17,122 nucleotides of DNA from DASYSL01 sp036003365 (GCA_036003365.1 DASYSL010000008.1:1-17122), one strand, 5' to 3'; counted from the stretch's first letter, positions 1-7,686 are shown. Notes: generated by a model from the sequence alone, not told the origin. Program-made: numbers and translations.

Positions 1-1
1 C

Positions 2-1558
2 GGACATTGGATCGGCTACGTGGCGGGTGAGCAGCAGGGACGCTGGACCGCCAACCACGAGTTCGTGCACACGGTGGCGGCCGAGCTCTTCCAAAACGTG
101 CCCACGTGTCTCAACGAGGGCTTCGCCGAGTTCTACAGCACCTCGTCGGTCGGTCCGCGCGGCATCCGTTACGGCGATCCCATCCCCTGGCACCTCGAGA
201 CGCTCGGCACCGGCGATCTGTTCACGCTCGACCAGCTGTTCGGAAAGGGCGCGCGCGATCTCGCCTACGCGGGCGGGCGCTCGAGCACTCTCTTCTACGC
301 CGAGTCTTGGATTCTCGTGCATTACCTCATGCACGAGGACGGGGGTGCGCCAAGGCTCAGGCGCTTGGCCGAGGCGGTGGCGGGCGGCACGCCGGCGCGC
401 GAGGCGATGGCGAAGATCTATCCCGGCGAATCGTGGGAGGGGTTGCCCGCGCGCCTGCGCACGTACGCTGCGGTGGACGAGCGTGATTTCCCGACTTTCG
501 AAATCCCCCTTGCCGGCGCCGCCGGCGAGATCGCGGTTTCGATGCGCGCCGCCGACCCGGCCGAGATCGCGGTGCACACGGGCCTCTGGCGCATGCAGCC
601 CGCGGGCAGCGATGCCGACGTCACGCGAAGCTTGTTCGAGCAAGCGCGGCAGGACTCCAAAACGGCAGCACTCGCGGCTGACGGTTTCGGGCTCTTGGCA
701 CTGCAAGGCTCGCAGGCGGCGGAGGCGGAGAAACAGTTCCGCCACGCCGCCTCCGATCCGCATGCCGACCCCCTGGCTCTCGCCATCGCCGGAGCCGGGC
801 TTCTCCAGGTGGCGGGACAGAAAACAGAAGGACGCCAGGAGCGCATCGACGAAGCGCTCGCCATCCTCGAGCGCGCGATCGAGCGCGATTCGCTCGACGC
901 GCACGCGCTCGCCTGGTACGGCGAGGGCGCGGTGCTGGGCGGGCGCTACACGCCGGCGGCGCTCCGGGCGCTGGAGCAGGCTTCGCGCTCGCTGCGCGGG
1001 GATCCGCAGCTCGCCAAGGCGCTCGACCTCGCGCGCAAGTCGAACGCGCTCGCCTCGCGCGGCGTGCCCACGGGCCAGGCCGCTGTAGATTCTCTGAACG
1101 CCCGCGCCGAGTCCGGGCGCTACGAGGAAGCCCTCCAGCTTCTCGACGACATGGAGGGCGCGACCACCGACGAAGCCGTCAAGAAATCGATTCGCGAGAA
1201 CCGTGAGCAGGTCGAGCGCATGCGCGACCACAATCGGGCGGTGGATGACTACAACCGCGGCCTCGCCGCGCTCCAGAAAGAAGACTTCGTGAGCGCGGCC
1301 CGCGCCTTCGACGCGGCGCGCGAAGGGGCGCGCGACTCCACCTTGCGCGCGAACGCCGTCGAGCGCCTCGACGAGATCCCTTCGTACGAAGCCTTCCAGG
1401 GCGGGCTGGCGGCGGCCAAGAAGGGCAATTGGACGGCAGCGTTGTCGGCCTTCGAGCACGCGCGCAAGCTGGCGAAGAGCGACGAGTTGCGTCACATGTG
1501 CGACCAGAACATCGCACACATCCGCGCCATGAACGCGAAACGAGTCCCCGCGCACTAG
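2..1558 (+). CDS. Zinc metallopeptidase (peptidase MA-like) with TPR-like repeats, 5' partial
   Basis: The reading frame is open to the left edge of the window, so the true start lies upstream; the GTG at position 20 is only the first in-frame start candidate. Counting from that GTG, HEFVH (residues 13-17) is an HExxH zinc site, and NEGFAEF (32-38) follows about 15 residues later. That is the gluzincin arrangement, in which a downstream Glu, probably E33, is the third zinc ligand. The peptidase domain fills roughly the first 160 residues. The rest, to residue 512, is Ala/Glu/Arg-rich and helical with TPR-like units such as the one near AAEAEKQFRHAASDPHADP. This matches the known layout of DUF1570/peptidase MA proteins, which are usually exported or membrane anchored; the signal peptide would be outside the window. 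The substrate is unknown. There is no visible operon link to the next gene, about 100 bp away. Confidence 0.8.
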   Translation, partial: GHWIGYVAGEQQGRWTANHEFVHTVAAELFQNVPTCLNEGFAEFYSTSSVGPRGIRYGDPIPWHLETLGTGDLFTLDQLFGKGARDLAYAGGRSSTLFYAESWILVHYLMHEDGGAPRLRRLAEAVAGGTPAREAMAKIYPGESWEGLPARLRTYAAVDERDFPTFEIPLAGAAGEIAVSMRAADPAEIAVHTGLWRMQPAGSDADVTRSLFEQARQDSKTAALAADGFGLLALQGSQAAEAEKQFRHAASDPHADPLALAIAGAGLLQVAGQKTEGRQERIDEALAILERAIERDSLDAHALAWYGEGAVLGGRYTPAALRALEQASRSLRGDPQLAKALDLARKSNALASRGVPTGQAAVDSLNARAESGRYEEALQLLDDMEGATTDEAVKKSIRENREQVERMRDHNRAVDDYNRGLAALQKEDFVSAARAFDAAREGARDSTLRANAVERLDEIPSYEAFQGGLAAAKKGNWTAALSAFEHARKLAKSDELRHMCDQNIAHIRAMNAKRVPAH

Positions 1559-1660
1559 AGTTTCTCGAGCAAAAAACCCTTCGCCTCGCCCGATGGGCGG
1601 CCTATGATTGTCGTCGCATCCTGAGACCATCACTGGCCCACACGTCCCCGGAGACGATCC

Positions 1661-4018
1661 ATGCGCTCGCCTCGACTCGTGATTTCCTTTGTGGTTTTCG
1701 CCTTGCTCGTTTGCTTCTCGCCCGCCTTCGCGGCGTGGCCGCACGATCCCAATATCGGCAACGTGCCGCTGTGCGTGGGGAACGGGGATCAGGGAGCGCC
1801 GAGCATGGCCTCGGACGGCGCGGGCGGGGCCTTCTACGCGTGGAACGGGACTCTCAGCAACGACATCTTCGTGCAGCACGTGAGCGCCGCCGGCGTGCCG
1901 CTGTGGACCACCAACGGGGTGCCCGTCTGCCAGGCCCCGGGCGGCCAGAGCGCCACCGTGATCATGGCCGATGGCGTAGGCGGCGCGTTCGTCGCGTGGA
2001 ATGACTACCGCAGCGGCACCGGCGACATCTACGCGCAGCGGGTCAACGCCGCGGGCGTCCCGCAGTGGACGAGCGACGGTGTCGCGGTCTGCAACTCACC
2101 CGGCGACCAGCTGACGCCACAGATCGCAGCCGACGGCTCGGGCGGCGCCCTCATCGCGTGGGCCACGACGTTCAACAATTCTGACGTCTATGTCCAACGC
2201 GTGAATGGATCGGGAGTCGCGCAGTGGACGCCCAACGGCGTGGCTCTGTGCACGGCCGTGAACGATCAGTCGGGGCAATACGTCGTGGGCGACGGCGGCG
2301 GCGGCGCCTACGTGGTGTGGCAAGATCAGCGCGCGGGCGTCGGCGTGTACGACGTCTATGGACAGCACGTGAATGCGGCCGGAACGCCGCTGTGGACGGC
2401 GAACGGCCTCAACTTCTGTACCGCCACGGGCAATCAGGTGGCGCCCAGAATCGTGGCCGACGCGAGCGGTGGCGTGATCACCGCGTGGTACGACACCCGG
2501 GGGGGCCAGGGCGACATCTACGCGCAGCACACGGCGTCGGCCGGCACCATGCTGTGGAGCGCCAACGGGGTCGCGGTCTGCACGGCCACCAATGACCAGA
2601 ATTTCTCCGTCATCACGGCCGACGGCTCGGGTGGCGCGATCATCGCGTGGAACGACTACCGCAATGCCGGCGTGTCCGATATCTATGCCCAGCGCATCAA
2701 CGGCTCGGGCACCACGCAGTGGGCGGCCAATGGGGTCGCCCTGTGCACCAATGCCGGGATCCAGCAGAACCCGGCGATCGCCTCCGACGGCGCGCAGGGC
2801 GCGGTGGTGGCCTGGCAGGATCTCAGGGGCTTCAACAGCGACGTCTTTGCGCAACGGGTGAGCGCGACCGGTGCGCCGCTATGGACGACCGACGGCGTGG
2901 CCGTGTCCACCGCGGTGGGCACGCAGCAACTCATCAGCGCGGTTCCGGACGCGGGCGGCGGCGCCATCATGGCCTGGAACGACTACCGCAACGGCACCGA
3001 AGCCGACTCGTACACGCAGCGCGTCGAGCGCTATGGGCAGCTGGGCAGCCCCGAGCCCTCCATCGTGAACGTGCGCGACGTGCCGGCGGATCAGGGCGGC
3101 CACGTGAGCGTGGAGTGGAACGCGAGCTATCTCGACGGCGATCCCTACAATTCGGTTGCGAGCTATAACGTATGGCGGCAGGCGCCGCGCTCGCTCGCGC
3201 TCGCGGCGATGGCGCGCGGCTCCAATCGGTGGCAGACCACGACCCTCGCCGGCCAGACATTCTACTGGGAGCTCGTCGGATCGCAGACCGCGCGCGGCTT
3301 CACCGGCTACAGCTACGTTTCTCCGACCACGAGCGATTCCGTCGCCAGTGGCAATCTGCCCACCTACTTCATGATCGAGGCAAGATCGAGCGCGACCGCG
3401 GGCTGGAGCTCGGCGGCCGACAGCGGCTATTCGGTCGACAATCTCGCGCCTGCCACGCCCGCGCCCTTCGCCGGGGAGTACCTCGGGGCGACCACGGCGC
3501 TGCACTGGGGATCGAACAGCGAAGCCGACTTCGCGATGTACCGGCTGTACCGCGGCTCGACGAGCGGCTTCGTGCCCGACGAATCGAATCGCATCGCGAC
3601 GTTGCCCGACACCGGCTACGTGGATGCCGCGGGCGCTCCGTACTACTACAAGCTCGCGGCCGTCGACGTTCACGGCAACCTCAGCGGTTATGCCTCGTTG
3701 CTGCCGTCGGGCACGGTGGCGGTCGGCGGGGGCGCTCCGGCCCGGCTCGATCTGGCCGTGGCCTCGAGCAATCCGGCGCGCCAGGGCGCCGACTTCCGCT
3801 TCACGCTGCCAGCGGCGGGCCGCGTTTCGCTCGTCCTTCTCGATTCGCGGGGCCGCCGTGTGCGCGAGCTCGCCCGCGGCACTTTCGCGGCCGGGACCCA
3901 TCCGGCGGCGTGGGATGGCCGCGACGATTCCGGCAGTCCGGCGGCGAGCGGCGTCTATTTCGCCCATCTCGAGACCGCGAGAGAGAGCCGGATGGCGCGC
4001 GTGACGCTGGTGCGCTGA
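1661..4018 (+). CDS. Exported repeat protein with fibronectin III-like and FlgD/Ig-like C-terminal domains
   Basis: The 785-residue product begins with a Sec signal peptide: a basic MRSPR, a hydrophobic core, and likely cleavage after AFA at residue 24. Residues about 27-460 form eight tandem repeats of 52-56 residues. Each has a W..NGV.(V/L)C stretch, an ADGSGGA..AW core and a D(I/V)(Y/F).QRV ending, which suggests beta-propeller blades. Two fibronectin-III-like segments follow (about 465-690). The second contains YRLYRGSTSGF and YYYKLAAVDVHGNLSGY. The last 90 residues resemble the FlgD Ig-like/type IX-type sorting domain (AWDGRDDSGSPAASGVYF near the end). Such C-terminal domains commonly mark proteins for secretion or surface display in FCB-group bacteria. 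The ATG is preceded by GGAG (1650-1653) at good spacing. The function is unknown; a cell-surface binding or adhesive role is inference. Confidence 0.85.
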   Translation: MRSPRLVISFVVFALLVCFSPAFAAWPHDPNIGNVPLCVGNGDQGAPSMASDGAGGAFYAWNGTLSNDIFVQHVSAAGVPLWTTNGVPVCQAPGGQSATVIMADGVGGAFVAWNDYRSGTGDIYAQRVNAAGVPQWTSDGVAVCNSPGDQLTPQIAADGSGGALIAWATTFNNSDVYVQRVNGSGVAQWTPNGVALCTAVNDQSGQYVVGDGGGGAYVVWQDQRAGVGVYDVYGQHVNAAGTPLWTANGLNFCTATGNQVAPRIVADASGGVITAWYDTRGGQGDIYAQHTASAGTMLWSANGVAVCTATNDQNFSVITADGSGGAIIAWNDYRNAGVSDIYAQRINGSGTTQWAANGVALCTNAGIQQNPAIASDGAQGAVVAWQDLRGFNSDVFAQRVSATGAPLWTTDGVAVSTAVGTQQLISAVPDAGGGAIMAWNDYRNGTEADSYTQRVERYGQLGSPEPSIVNVRDVPADQGGHVSVEWNASYLDGDPYNSVASYNVWRQAPRSLALAAMARGSNRWQTTTLAGQTFYWELVGSQTARGFTGYSYVSPTTSDSVASGNLPTYFMIEARSSATAGWSSAADSGYSVDNLAPATPAPFAGEYLGATTALHWGSNSEADFAMYRLYRGSTSGFVPDESNRIATLPDTGYVDAAGAPYYYKLAAVDVHGNLSGYASLLPSGTVAVGGGAPARLDLAVASSNPARQGADFRFTLPAAGRVSLVLLDSRGRRVRELARGTFAAGTHPAAWDGRDDSGSPAASGVYFAHLETARESRMARVTLVR
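1739..3040 (+). repeat. Eight tandem ~160-bp coding repeats inside the exported repeat protein
   Basis: The translation shows eight consecutive units of 52-56 residues, each ending in a version of QRVNAAG. The first seven carry a Cys at the same place (residues 38, 90, 144, 197, 253, 307 and 362); the eighth has Ser416 instead. The copies differ enough at the DNA level that they look like an old, selected protein repeat rather than a recent slippage array. The best-conserved part is the ADG.GGA.IAWNDYR core. The units are consistent with blades of a propeller, but no structure can be proved from sequence alone. Confidence 0.85.
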
Positions 4019-4057
4019 TCGAGGCTCGAGCCTCCGCTCCCGGCCATAAAAGAGGGG

Positions 4058-4786
4058 TTGCGTCCGCTCGAACCCCTGCCTATCCTGCAGGGCTTTGTGG
4101 AGCGCATTTCGGCGATTCGAGACCGCATGGCGGCGGCTTGCGCGCGCGCCGGACGCGATGCCTCGAGCGTGCTCCTCGTGGGCGCGTCGAAGCAGGTGAG
4201 CCCCGAGCGCGTGCGCGAGGCAGTGGCCCAAGGCCTCACGGATCTGGGGGAGAACCGGGTCCAGGAGGCGCGCGAGAAGCGCGCGGCCTTGAGCGACCTC
4301 GCGTCGCACGTGCGCTGGCACCTGATCGGCCACCTGCAGTCGAACAAGGCGAAGCTCGCCGCCGCCTTGTTCGACTGGGTGCACTCGGTCGACTCGCCGG
4401 AGATCGCGCGCGAGCTGGAGCGCCGCGCGGCCGAAGCCGGCCGCCGGCTCCAGGTGCTGGTCGAGGTGAACACGAGCGGCGAGACGTCCAAGTTCGGCGT
4501 GGCCCCCGATGCCGTTCTGGGCGTGCTCGAGACCCTGGCCGCATGTCGCGCCCTCGAGGCGCGCGGACTGATGACCGTGGGCCCCCTCACGGACCAGGTC
4601 CACAAGAGCCGCTCCGCGTATCGCCTGCTGGCGCGCACTCTGGACGAGGCGCGGCGCGCGTTTCCCGGAGCCAGGCTCGACCAGCTCTCGATGGGCATGA
4701 GCGGCGATTTCGAGATCGCGATCGAGGAAGGCGCCACCATGGTGCGCATCGGCAGCGCGCTGTTCGGGGCGCGCGAGCCCAAGTAG
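4058..4786 (+). CDS. yggS: YggS/PROSC family pyridoxal 5'-phosphate homeostasis protein
   Basis: The product is a single-domain fold-type III PLP-binding protein that buffers cytoplasmic PLP and affects amino acid balance. The PLP lysine is K45 in LLVGASKQVSPERV. The family signatures LGENRVQEA, WHLIGHLQSNKAKL, EVNTSGETSKFG, GLMTVGPL and the C-terminal SMGMSGDFEIAIEEGATM are all present. Length is normal for the family. The start is uncertain. TTG 4058 lies in the left arm of a small hairpin (4053-4077) with no properly spaced Shine-Dalgarno. GTG 4097 would give a 229-residue protein starting VERISAIRDRM, which also aligns well with known N-termini. The gene heads a cluster with yggT and yggU, a common association in bacteria. 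Confidence 0.93.
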   Translation: MRPLEPLPILQGFVERISAIRDRMAAACARAGRDASSVLLVGASKQVSPERVREAVAQGLTDLGENRVQEAREKRAALSDLASHVRWHLIGHLQSNKAKLAAALFDWVHSVDSPEIARELERRAAEAGRRLQVLVEVNTSGETSKFGVAPDAVLGVLETLAACRALEARGLMTVGPLTDQVHKSRSAYRLLARTLDEARRAFPGARLDQLSMGMSGDFEIAIEEGATMVRIGSALFGAREPK

Positions 4787-4822
4787 GGACGCACTCGCAC
4801 AGTTCGGGGAGGGACGTCGCCG

Positions 4823-5119
4823 GTGTTCGTGCTCGGGAACTTCCTCAACGGAATCGCCGCGGTCCTCGACACGGTGATCACGCTCTACGTGCTGGTCATC
4901 GTGATCAACGCGCTGCTCTCGTGGGTGCGTCCCGATCCCTTCAATCCCATCGTGCGCACGCTGTCGACGCTCGCCGACTTCGTTCTCGACCCGATCCGCC
5001 GCCTGATTCCCATGCAGTCTCTGGGCATCGACTTGTCGCCGATCATCGCCGTGCTGTTCCTGTACTTCACGAAGATCTTCATCGTGGGGTCACTGCACGA
5101 CCTGGCGGCGCGGCTGTGA
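4823..5119 (+). CDS. yggT: YggT family membrane protein
   Basis: A 98-residue inner-membrane protein with two hydrophobic segments, about residues 8-33 and 70-92. Between them is the family motif SWVRPDPFNPIVR followed by LDPIRRLIP. YggT proteins are small integral membrane proteins often encoded between yggS and yggU or cell-division genes; they have been linked to osmotic tolerance and membrane organisation, but the molecular role is not settled. GTG 4823 is chosen because GGGGAGGG (4806-4813) lies at suitable distance upstream. The stop overlaps the start of the next gene (GTGA at 5116-5119), which suggests coupled translation. Confidence 0.9.
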   Translation: MFVLGNFLNGIAAVLDTVITLYVLVIVINALLSWVRPDPFNPIVRTLSTLADFVLDPIRRLIPMQSLGIDLSPIIAVLFLYFTKIFIVGSLHDLAARL

Positions 5120-5379
5120 CGGCGCTCGAGCTGCGCGTGAGTCCTGGCGCCGACCGCACGCGCGTGGCCGGCCGCATGGCCGACGGGCGCCTCAAGGTGC
5201 GGGTCGCCGCCGCCCCGGAGCGCGGCGAGGCCAACGCCGAGCTGGTGCAGTTCCTGGCGCGCGCGCTGGGGGTGCCGCGGGCCGCCGTGCGCGTGGCGCG
5301 CGGGCGCTCGTCGCGCGACAAGCGGATCGAGCTCGACGTCGAGCCGGAGAGGGTCGAGGCGTGGATGGCATCGCAGTGA
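5116..5379 (+). CDS. yggU: DUF167/YggU family protein
   Basis: An 87-residue protein with the DUF167 hallmarks: an N-terminal LRVSPGADRTRVAG strand, DGRLKVRVAAAPERGEAN in the middle (the family's vKv.aPp..GkAN signature), and VARGRSSRDKRIEL near the end. It is a small alpha/beta protein of unknown biochemical function. The frame is open far upstream, but homology begins exactly at GTG 5116, which overlaps the yggT stop by four bases. Its own stop TGA (5377-5379) overlaps a GTG of the purine nucleoside phosphorylase frame in the same way. Confidence 0.88.
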   Translation: MTALELRVSPGADRTRVAGRMADGRLKVRVAAAPERGEANAELVQFLARALGVPRAAVRVARGRSSRDKRIELDVEPERVEAWMASQ

Positions 5380-6251
5380 GCACGAAAGCGCAGGACAAGA
5401 GCGCGATGGTGCGCGAGATCGAGGAAGCCGCGAGCTTCCTCACCGCGCGCGGTGTGGGAAAGCCCGAGACCGGCATCGTGCTCGGCACCGGTCTCGGGTC
5501 GCTCGCGGATGCGCTTGAGGTGAAAGTCACGGTTCCCTATCGCGACATCCCGCACTTCCCCGCGCCGGGCGTCGAGTCGCACGCCGGCGAGTGGGTGTTC
5601 GGGAAGCTCGCCGGCCGTCCGGTCGTGGTGATGCGCGGGCGCGCGCACTACTACGAGGGCTACACCATGCGCCAGGTGACGTTCCCGGTGCGCGTGCTGC
5701 GCGCGCTGGGCGCGTCGTCGCTCGTGCTCACGGGAGCCGCCGGCGGGCTCAATCCGGAATACGAGATCGGCGGGTTGTGCGCGGTCACCGATCACGTCAA
5801 TTTGATGGGCGACAATCCGCTCCTGGGACCGAACGACGATTCGCTCGGCGTCCGTTTCCCCGACATGAGCGAGCCCTACGATCGCGCGCTTCTCGCCGCC
5901 GCCCAACGCGTGGCGCGTGACCAGGGAGCGAAGCTCGTCCAGGGTGTGTTCGTGGCCGTCGCCGGTCCCAATCTGGAAACGGCGGCGGAGTACCGGTTCC
6001 TGCGGCAGCTCGGGGCGGATGTGATTTCCATGTCGATCGTGCCCGAGACGCTGGCTGCGGTGCACGGCGGGTTGCGCGTGCTCGCCATCGTGGTGGTGAC
6101 GGATTTGTGCATTCCGGACCGGCTCGAACCGGTTCGCATCGAAAGCGTCGTGGCCGCGGCCGGCCGGGCCACGCCTGCGCTCGATCGCCTCATCCAGGGG
6201 GTCGTGGCGTCCGGAAGTCTGGGAGATTCCGGGGAGTCCAGGGGCCGGTGA
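5376..6251 (+). CDS. punA: Purine nucleoside phosphorylase, trimeric PNP/MTAP superfamily
   Basis: This enzyme cleaves purine nucleosides with phosphate to a free base and ribose-1-phosphate in purine salvage. Seen motifs: GIVLGTGLGSLAD (phosphate loop), SHAGEW, MRGRAHYYEGY (with the conserved phosphate/ribose-site His), LTGAAGGLNPEYEIGG, and GPNLETAAEYRFLRQLGAD, which holds the base-contacting Glu. The later VVVTDLCIPD has Asp where the mammalian 6-oxopurine enzyme has Asn; TDL is also, from memory, usual in Bacteroidetes-type PNPs. The start is uncertain. GTG 5376 gives a GTGA overlap with the yggU stop like other junctions here (291 residues); GTG 5361 would add five residues. It is probably co-transcribed with yggS-yggT-yggU. 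Confidence 0.92.
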   Translation: MSTKAQDKSAMVREIEEAASFLTARGVGKPETGIVLGTGLGSLADALEVKVTVPYRDIPHFPAPGVESHAGEWVFGKLAGRPVVVMRGRAHYYEGYTMRQVTFPVRVLRALGASSLVLTGAAGGLNPEYEIGGLCAVTDHVNLMGDNPLLGPNDDSLGVRFPDMSEPYDRALLAAAQRVARDQGAKLVQGVFVAVAGPNLETAAEYRFLRQLGADVISMSIVPETLAAVHGGLRVLAIVVVTDLCIPDRLEPVRIESVVAAAGRATPALDRLIQGVVASGSLGDSGESRGR

Positions 6252-6358
6252 TCGAGACCTGTGAAGGTGCTTAAGTAGGGGGAGATCGAGGACGATAACG
6301 CTGCCCGGGCCCTTCGCCCCGCCCGGTACAGCCACTCATAGGAAGGGATGCCGCTTTC
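6252..6358 (+). promoter_or_regulatory. Intergenic region upstream of the DksA-like gene, with a possible FliA-like promoter
   Basis: TTAAGTAG (6271-6278), a 12-base spacer, and GACGATAA (6291-6298) resemble the sigma28/FliA pattern TAAAGTTT-N11-GCCGATAA, with 5/8 and 7/8 matches. The spacing equals that of a better match at 15143-15170. A 6-bp inverted repeat (6305-6310 with 6321-6326) would lie at the very start of the transcript. GGAAGGG (6341-6347) is the probable ribosome binding site for ATG 6359. No intrinsic terminator for the upstream gene is visible. Confidence 0.35.
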
Positions 6359-7105
6359 ATGAGCACGCGCAAACCAGAGAAAGGCAAGACGCCCGCCAAG
6401 AAGGCTCCGCTAGCTCGTCCAGCGACGGCTGCGCCGAAGGGGACGGCGGGCTCTTCCAAGCCGCCTGCGGCCAAGAGCGCCGGCGCGAAGCCGGCGAGCG
6501 CGGCCAAGGGCACGCCTCCCACGAAGGCGGCGGCCAAGCCAGCTGCTCCGGCGAAGAGTGCCGCGCTGCCCAAGAGCGCGGCCGCGCCCAAGAGCGCACC
6601 GCCGGCCAAGGCGGCGAAGCCCGAGCGTCCAGCCACGAGCTCCACGCCTGCGGCCGCGCCGGCCAACGCCAGCGCGTGGAAGACGCCCGAGCCGCCGGCG
6701 GCGCCGGCGGTGCCGGCACTCGGCGAAGGCGACCTCAAGCAGCTCGAGACGATCCTGCTCACCGAGCGTCAGCGCTTGCTGCGCGAGCTGGGCCACCTCG
6801 AGAACACCGTGCTCAAGCGCAGCCTGCGCGAGACGAGCGGCGAGCTGTCCGGCTACTCGTTCCACATGGCTGATGTCGGCACCGACGCCATGGAGCGCGA
6901 GAAGGCGTTCCACTTCGCCTCCTCGGAAGGCCGCGCGCTGCTCGACGTCGACGACGCGCTGCGCCGTCTCTACAGCGGCAACTACGGCTCCTGCGAGTCG
7001 TGCGGCAATCCCATCGGACGGGAGCGCCTCGAGGTCGTGCCTCACGCGCGGCTGTGCAAGGCGTGCAAGGAGAAGGAGGAGCGCTCCCAGATCGGACGCT
7101 CCTGA
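6359..7105 (+). CDS. TraR/DksA-type zinc-finger regulator with long Lys/Ala/Pro-rich N-terminal tail
   Basis: The C-terminal half is a DksA-family protein. A coiled-coil-forming segment (about 122-205) carries the tip-region motif ADVGTDAMEREKAF. It is followed by a C4 zinc finger with Cys212, Cys215, Cys233 and Cys236 (CESC-N17-CKAC). DksA proteins bind in the RNA polymerase secondary channel and, with ppGpp, tune rRNA and amino acid promoters. The unusual part is residues 1 to about 115. This stretch is almost only Lys, Ala, Pro, Ser and Thr with repeated AAKSAG/AAPKSAP-like units, resembling histone H1 tails and probably disordered and strongly basic. The 248-residue length is well above the 120-150 usual for the family. 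The stop overlaps the lspA start (TGATG). The ileS-dksA-lspA-rluD order seen in other bacteria is partly kept here, without ileS. Confidence 0.9.
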   Translation: MSTRKPEKGKTPAKKAPLARPATAAPKGTAGSSKPPAAKSAGAKPASAAKGTPPTKAAAKPAAPAKSAALPKSAAAPKSAPPAKAAKPERPATSSTPAAAPANASAWKTPEPPAAPAVPALGEGDLKQLETILLTERQRLLRELGHLENTVLKRSLRETSGELSGYSFHMADVGTDAMEREKAFHFASSEGRALLDVDDALRRLYSGNYGSCESCGNPIGRERLEVVPHARLCKACKEKEERSQIGRS

Positions 7106-7686
7106 TGCCCTTGCGCATCATTCGACAGGCCCCGGCGTGGCTGCTCTGGCTGCTCGCTGCCGGGGTCTTCGTGTTGGATCGCTTGGCCAAGCACTGGGTG
7201 CTCGGCGCCCTCGCGACCGCGCACACGAAGGACGTGCTCGGCGATTTCCTCCGTTTCACCTACGTGCGCAATCCCGGCGTGGCGTTCGGCCTCTTCGCCG
7301 GCCATGGGTTGTCGCTCGGCTGGCTGAGCTTGATTGCGCTCGCCGCCGTGGTGTGGCTCGCGCTGCGCACGAAGTCAGCCGGCTGGCCGCGCACCGTGGC
7401 CCTCGGCCTCATCCTCGGCGGTGCCGCTGGCAATCTCTACGACCGCTTGCGCTGGGGCTCGGTGGTCGACTTCATCGACGTCGGCCTCGGCCCGCATCGC
7501 TTCTGGACGTTCAACGTCGCCGACTCCGCGATCACCGTGGGCGTCATCGTGTGGGCCGCGGCTTTGCTGCTCGGCCCGCACGAGCAAGAACACGAGCACG
7601 AACACGAGCACGAGAACGCCGAGAGCGTCGCAGACCCCGAGTCTGCCGCCGCACCCGAAGCCACCGACCATGCCCGAGGAGCGTGA
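7105..7686 (+). CDS. lspA: Lipoprotein signal peptidase II with His/Glu-rich C-terminal tail
   Basis: This inner-membrane aspartyl protease removes signal peptides from diacylglyceryl-prolipoproteins. The 193-residue product has four hydrophobic segments and the family boxes: VLDRLAKHWV, YVRNPGVAFGL, LGGAAGNLYDRL, VVDFID and FNVADSAITVG. The catalytic aspartates are probably D122 and D140. ATG 7105 is chosen because it overlaps the preceding stop and starts just before the first membrane helix; the longer open frame upstream shows no homology. After the last helix there is a 35-residue extension beginning HEQEHEHEHEHE (159-170), which is not part of the usual enzyme. The 3' end overlaps rluD by 17 bases. 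Likely clients in this window include the lipoprotein at 16208. Confidence 0.95.
   Translation: MPLRIIRQAPAWLLWLLAAGVFVLDRLAKHWVLGALATAHTKDVLGDFLRFTYVRNPGVAFGLFAGHGLSLGWLSLIALAAVVWLALRTKSAGWPRTVALGLILGGAAGNLYDRLRWGSVVDFIDVGLGPHRFWTFNVADSAITVGVIVWAAALLLGPHEQEHEHEHEHENAESVADPESAAAPEATDHARGA

Noticed and set aside
1580..1608. Possible sigma70 promoter TTCGCC-N17-TATGAT before the exported repeat protein
   Set aside because: The -10 box is good but the -35 box matches only 3 of 6; too weak to list as a feature.
4021..4034. Perfect 14-base palindrome GAGGCTCGAGCCTC after the exported repeat protein gene
   Set aside because: No T run and no spacer loop, so not an intrinsic terminator; may be chance in GC-rich DNA or an overlapping protein-binding site, which cannot be judged from one copy.
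2879..4603. Long minus-strand open frame (574 codons) opposite the exported repeat protein and yggS
   Set aside because: It is antisense to two genes with clear domain homology, its translation is Arg/Gly/Ala-rich without recognisable domains, and long antisense frames are expected at this GC content.
3172..5115. Upstream extension of the yggU reading frame
   Set aside because: It runs out of frame through the exported repeat protein, yggS and yggT and is Arg-rich nonsense; YggU homology starts at 5116.
5079..6335. Minus-strand open frame (418 codons) opposite the purine nucleoside phosphorylase
   Set aside because: The plus strand encodes a full conserved enzyme there; the antisense product is low-complexity His/Arg-rich with no family resemblance.
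7585..7619. Short repeat GAGCAC/GAACAC in lspA as a possible regulatory repeat array
   Set aside because: It is in frame and codes the His/Glu tail of LspA; reported as a protein feature instead.
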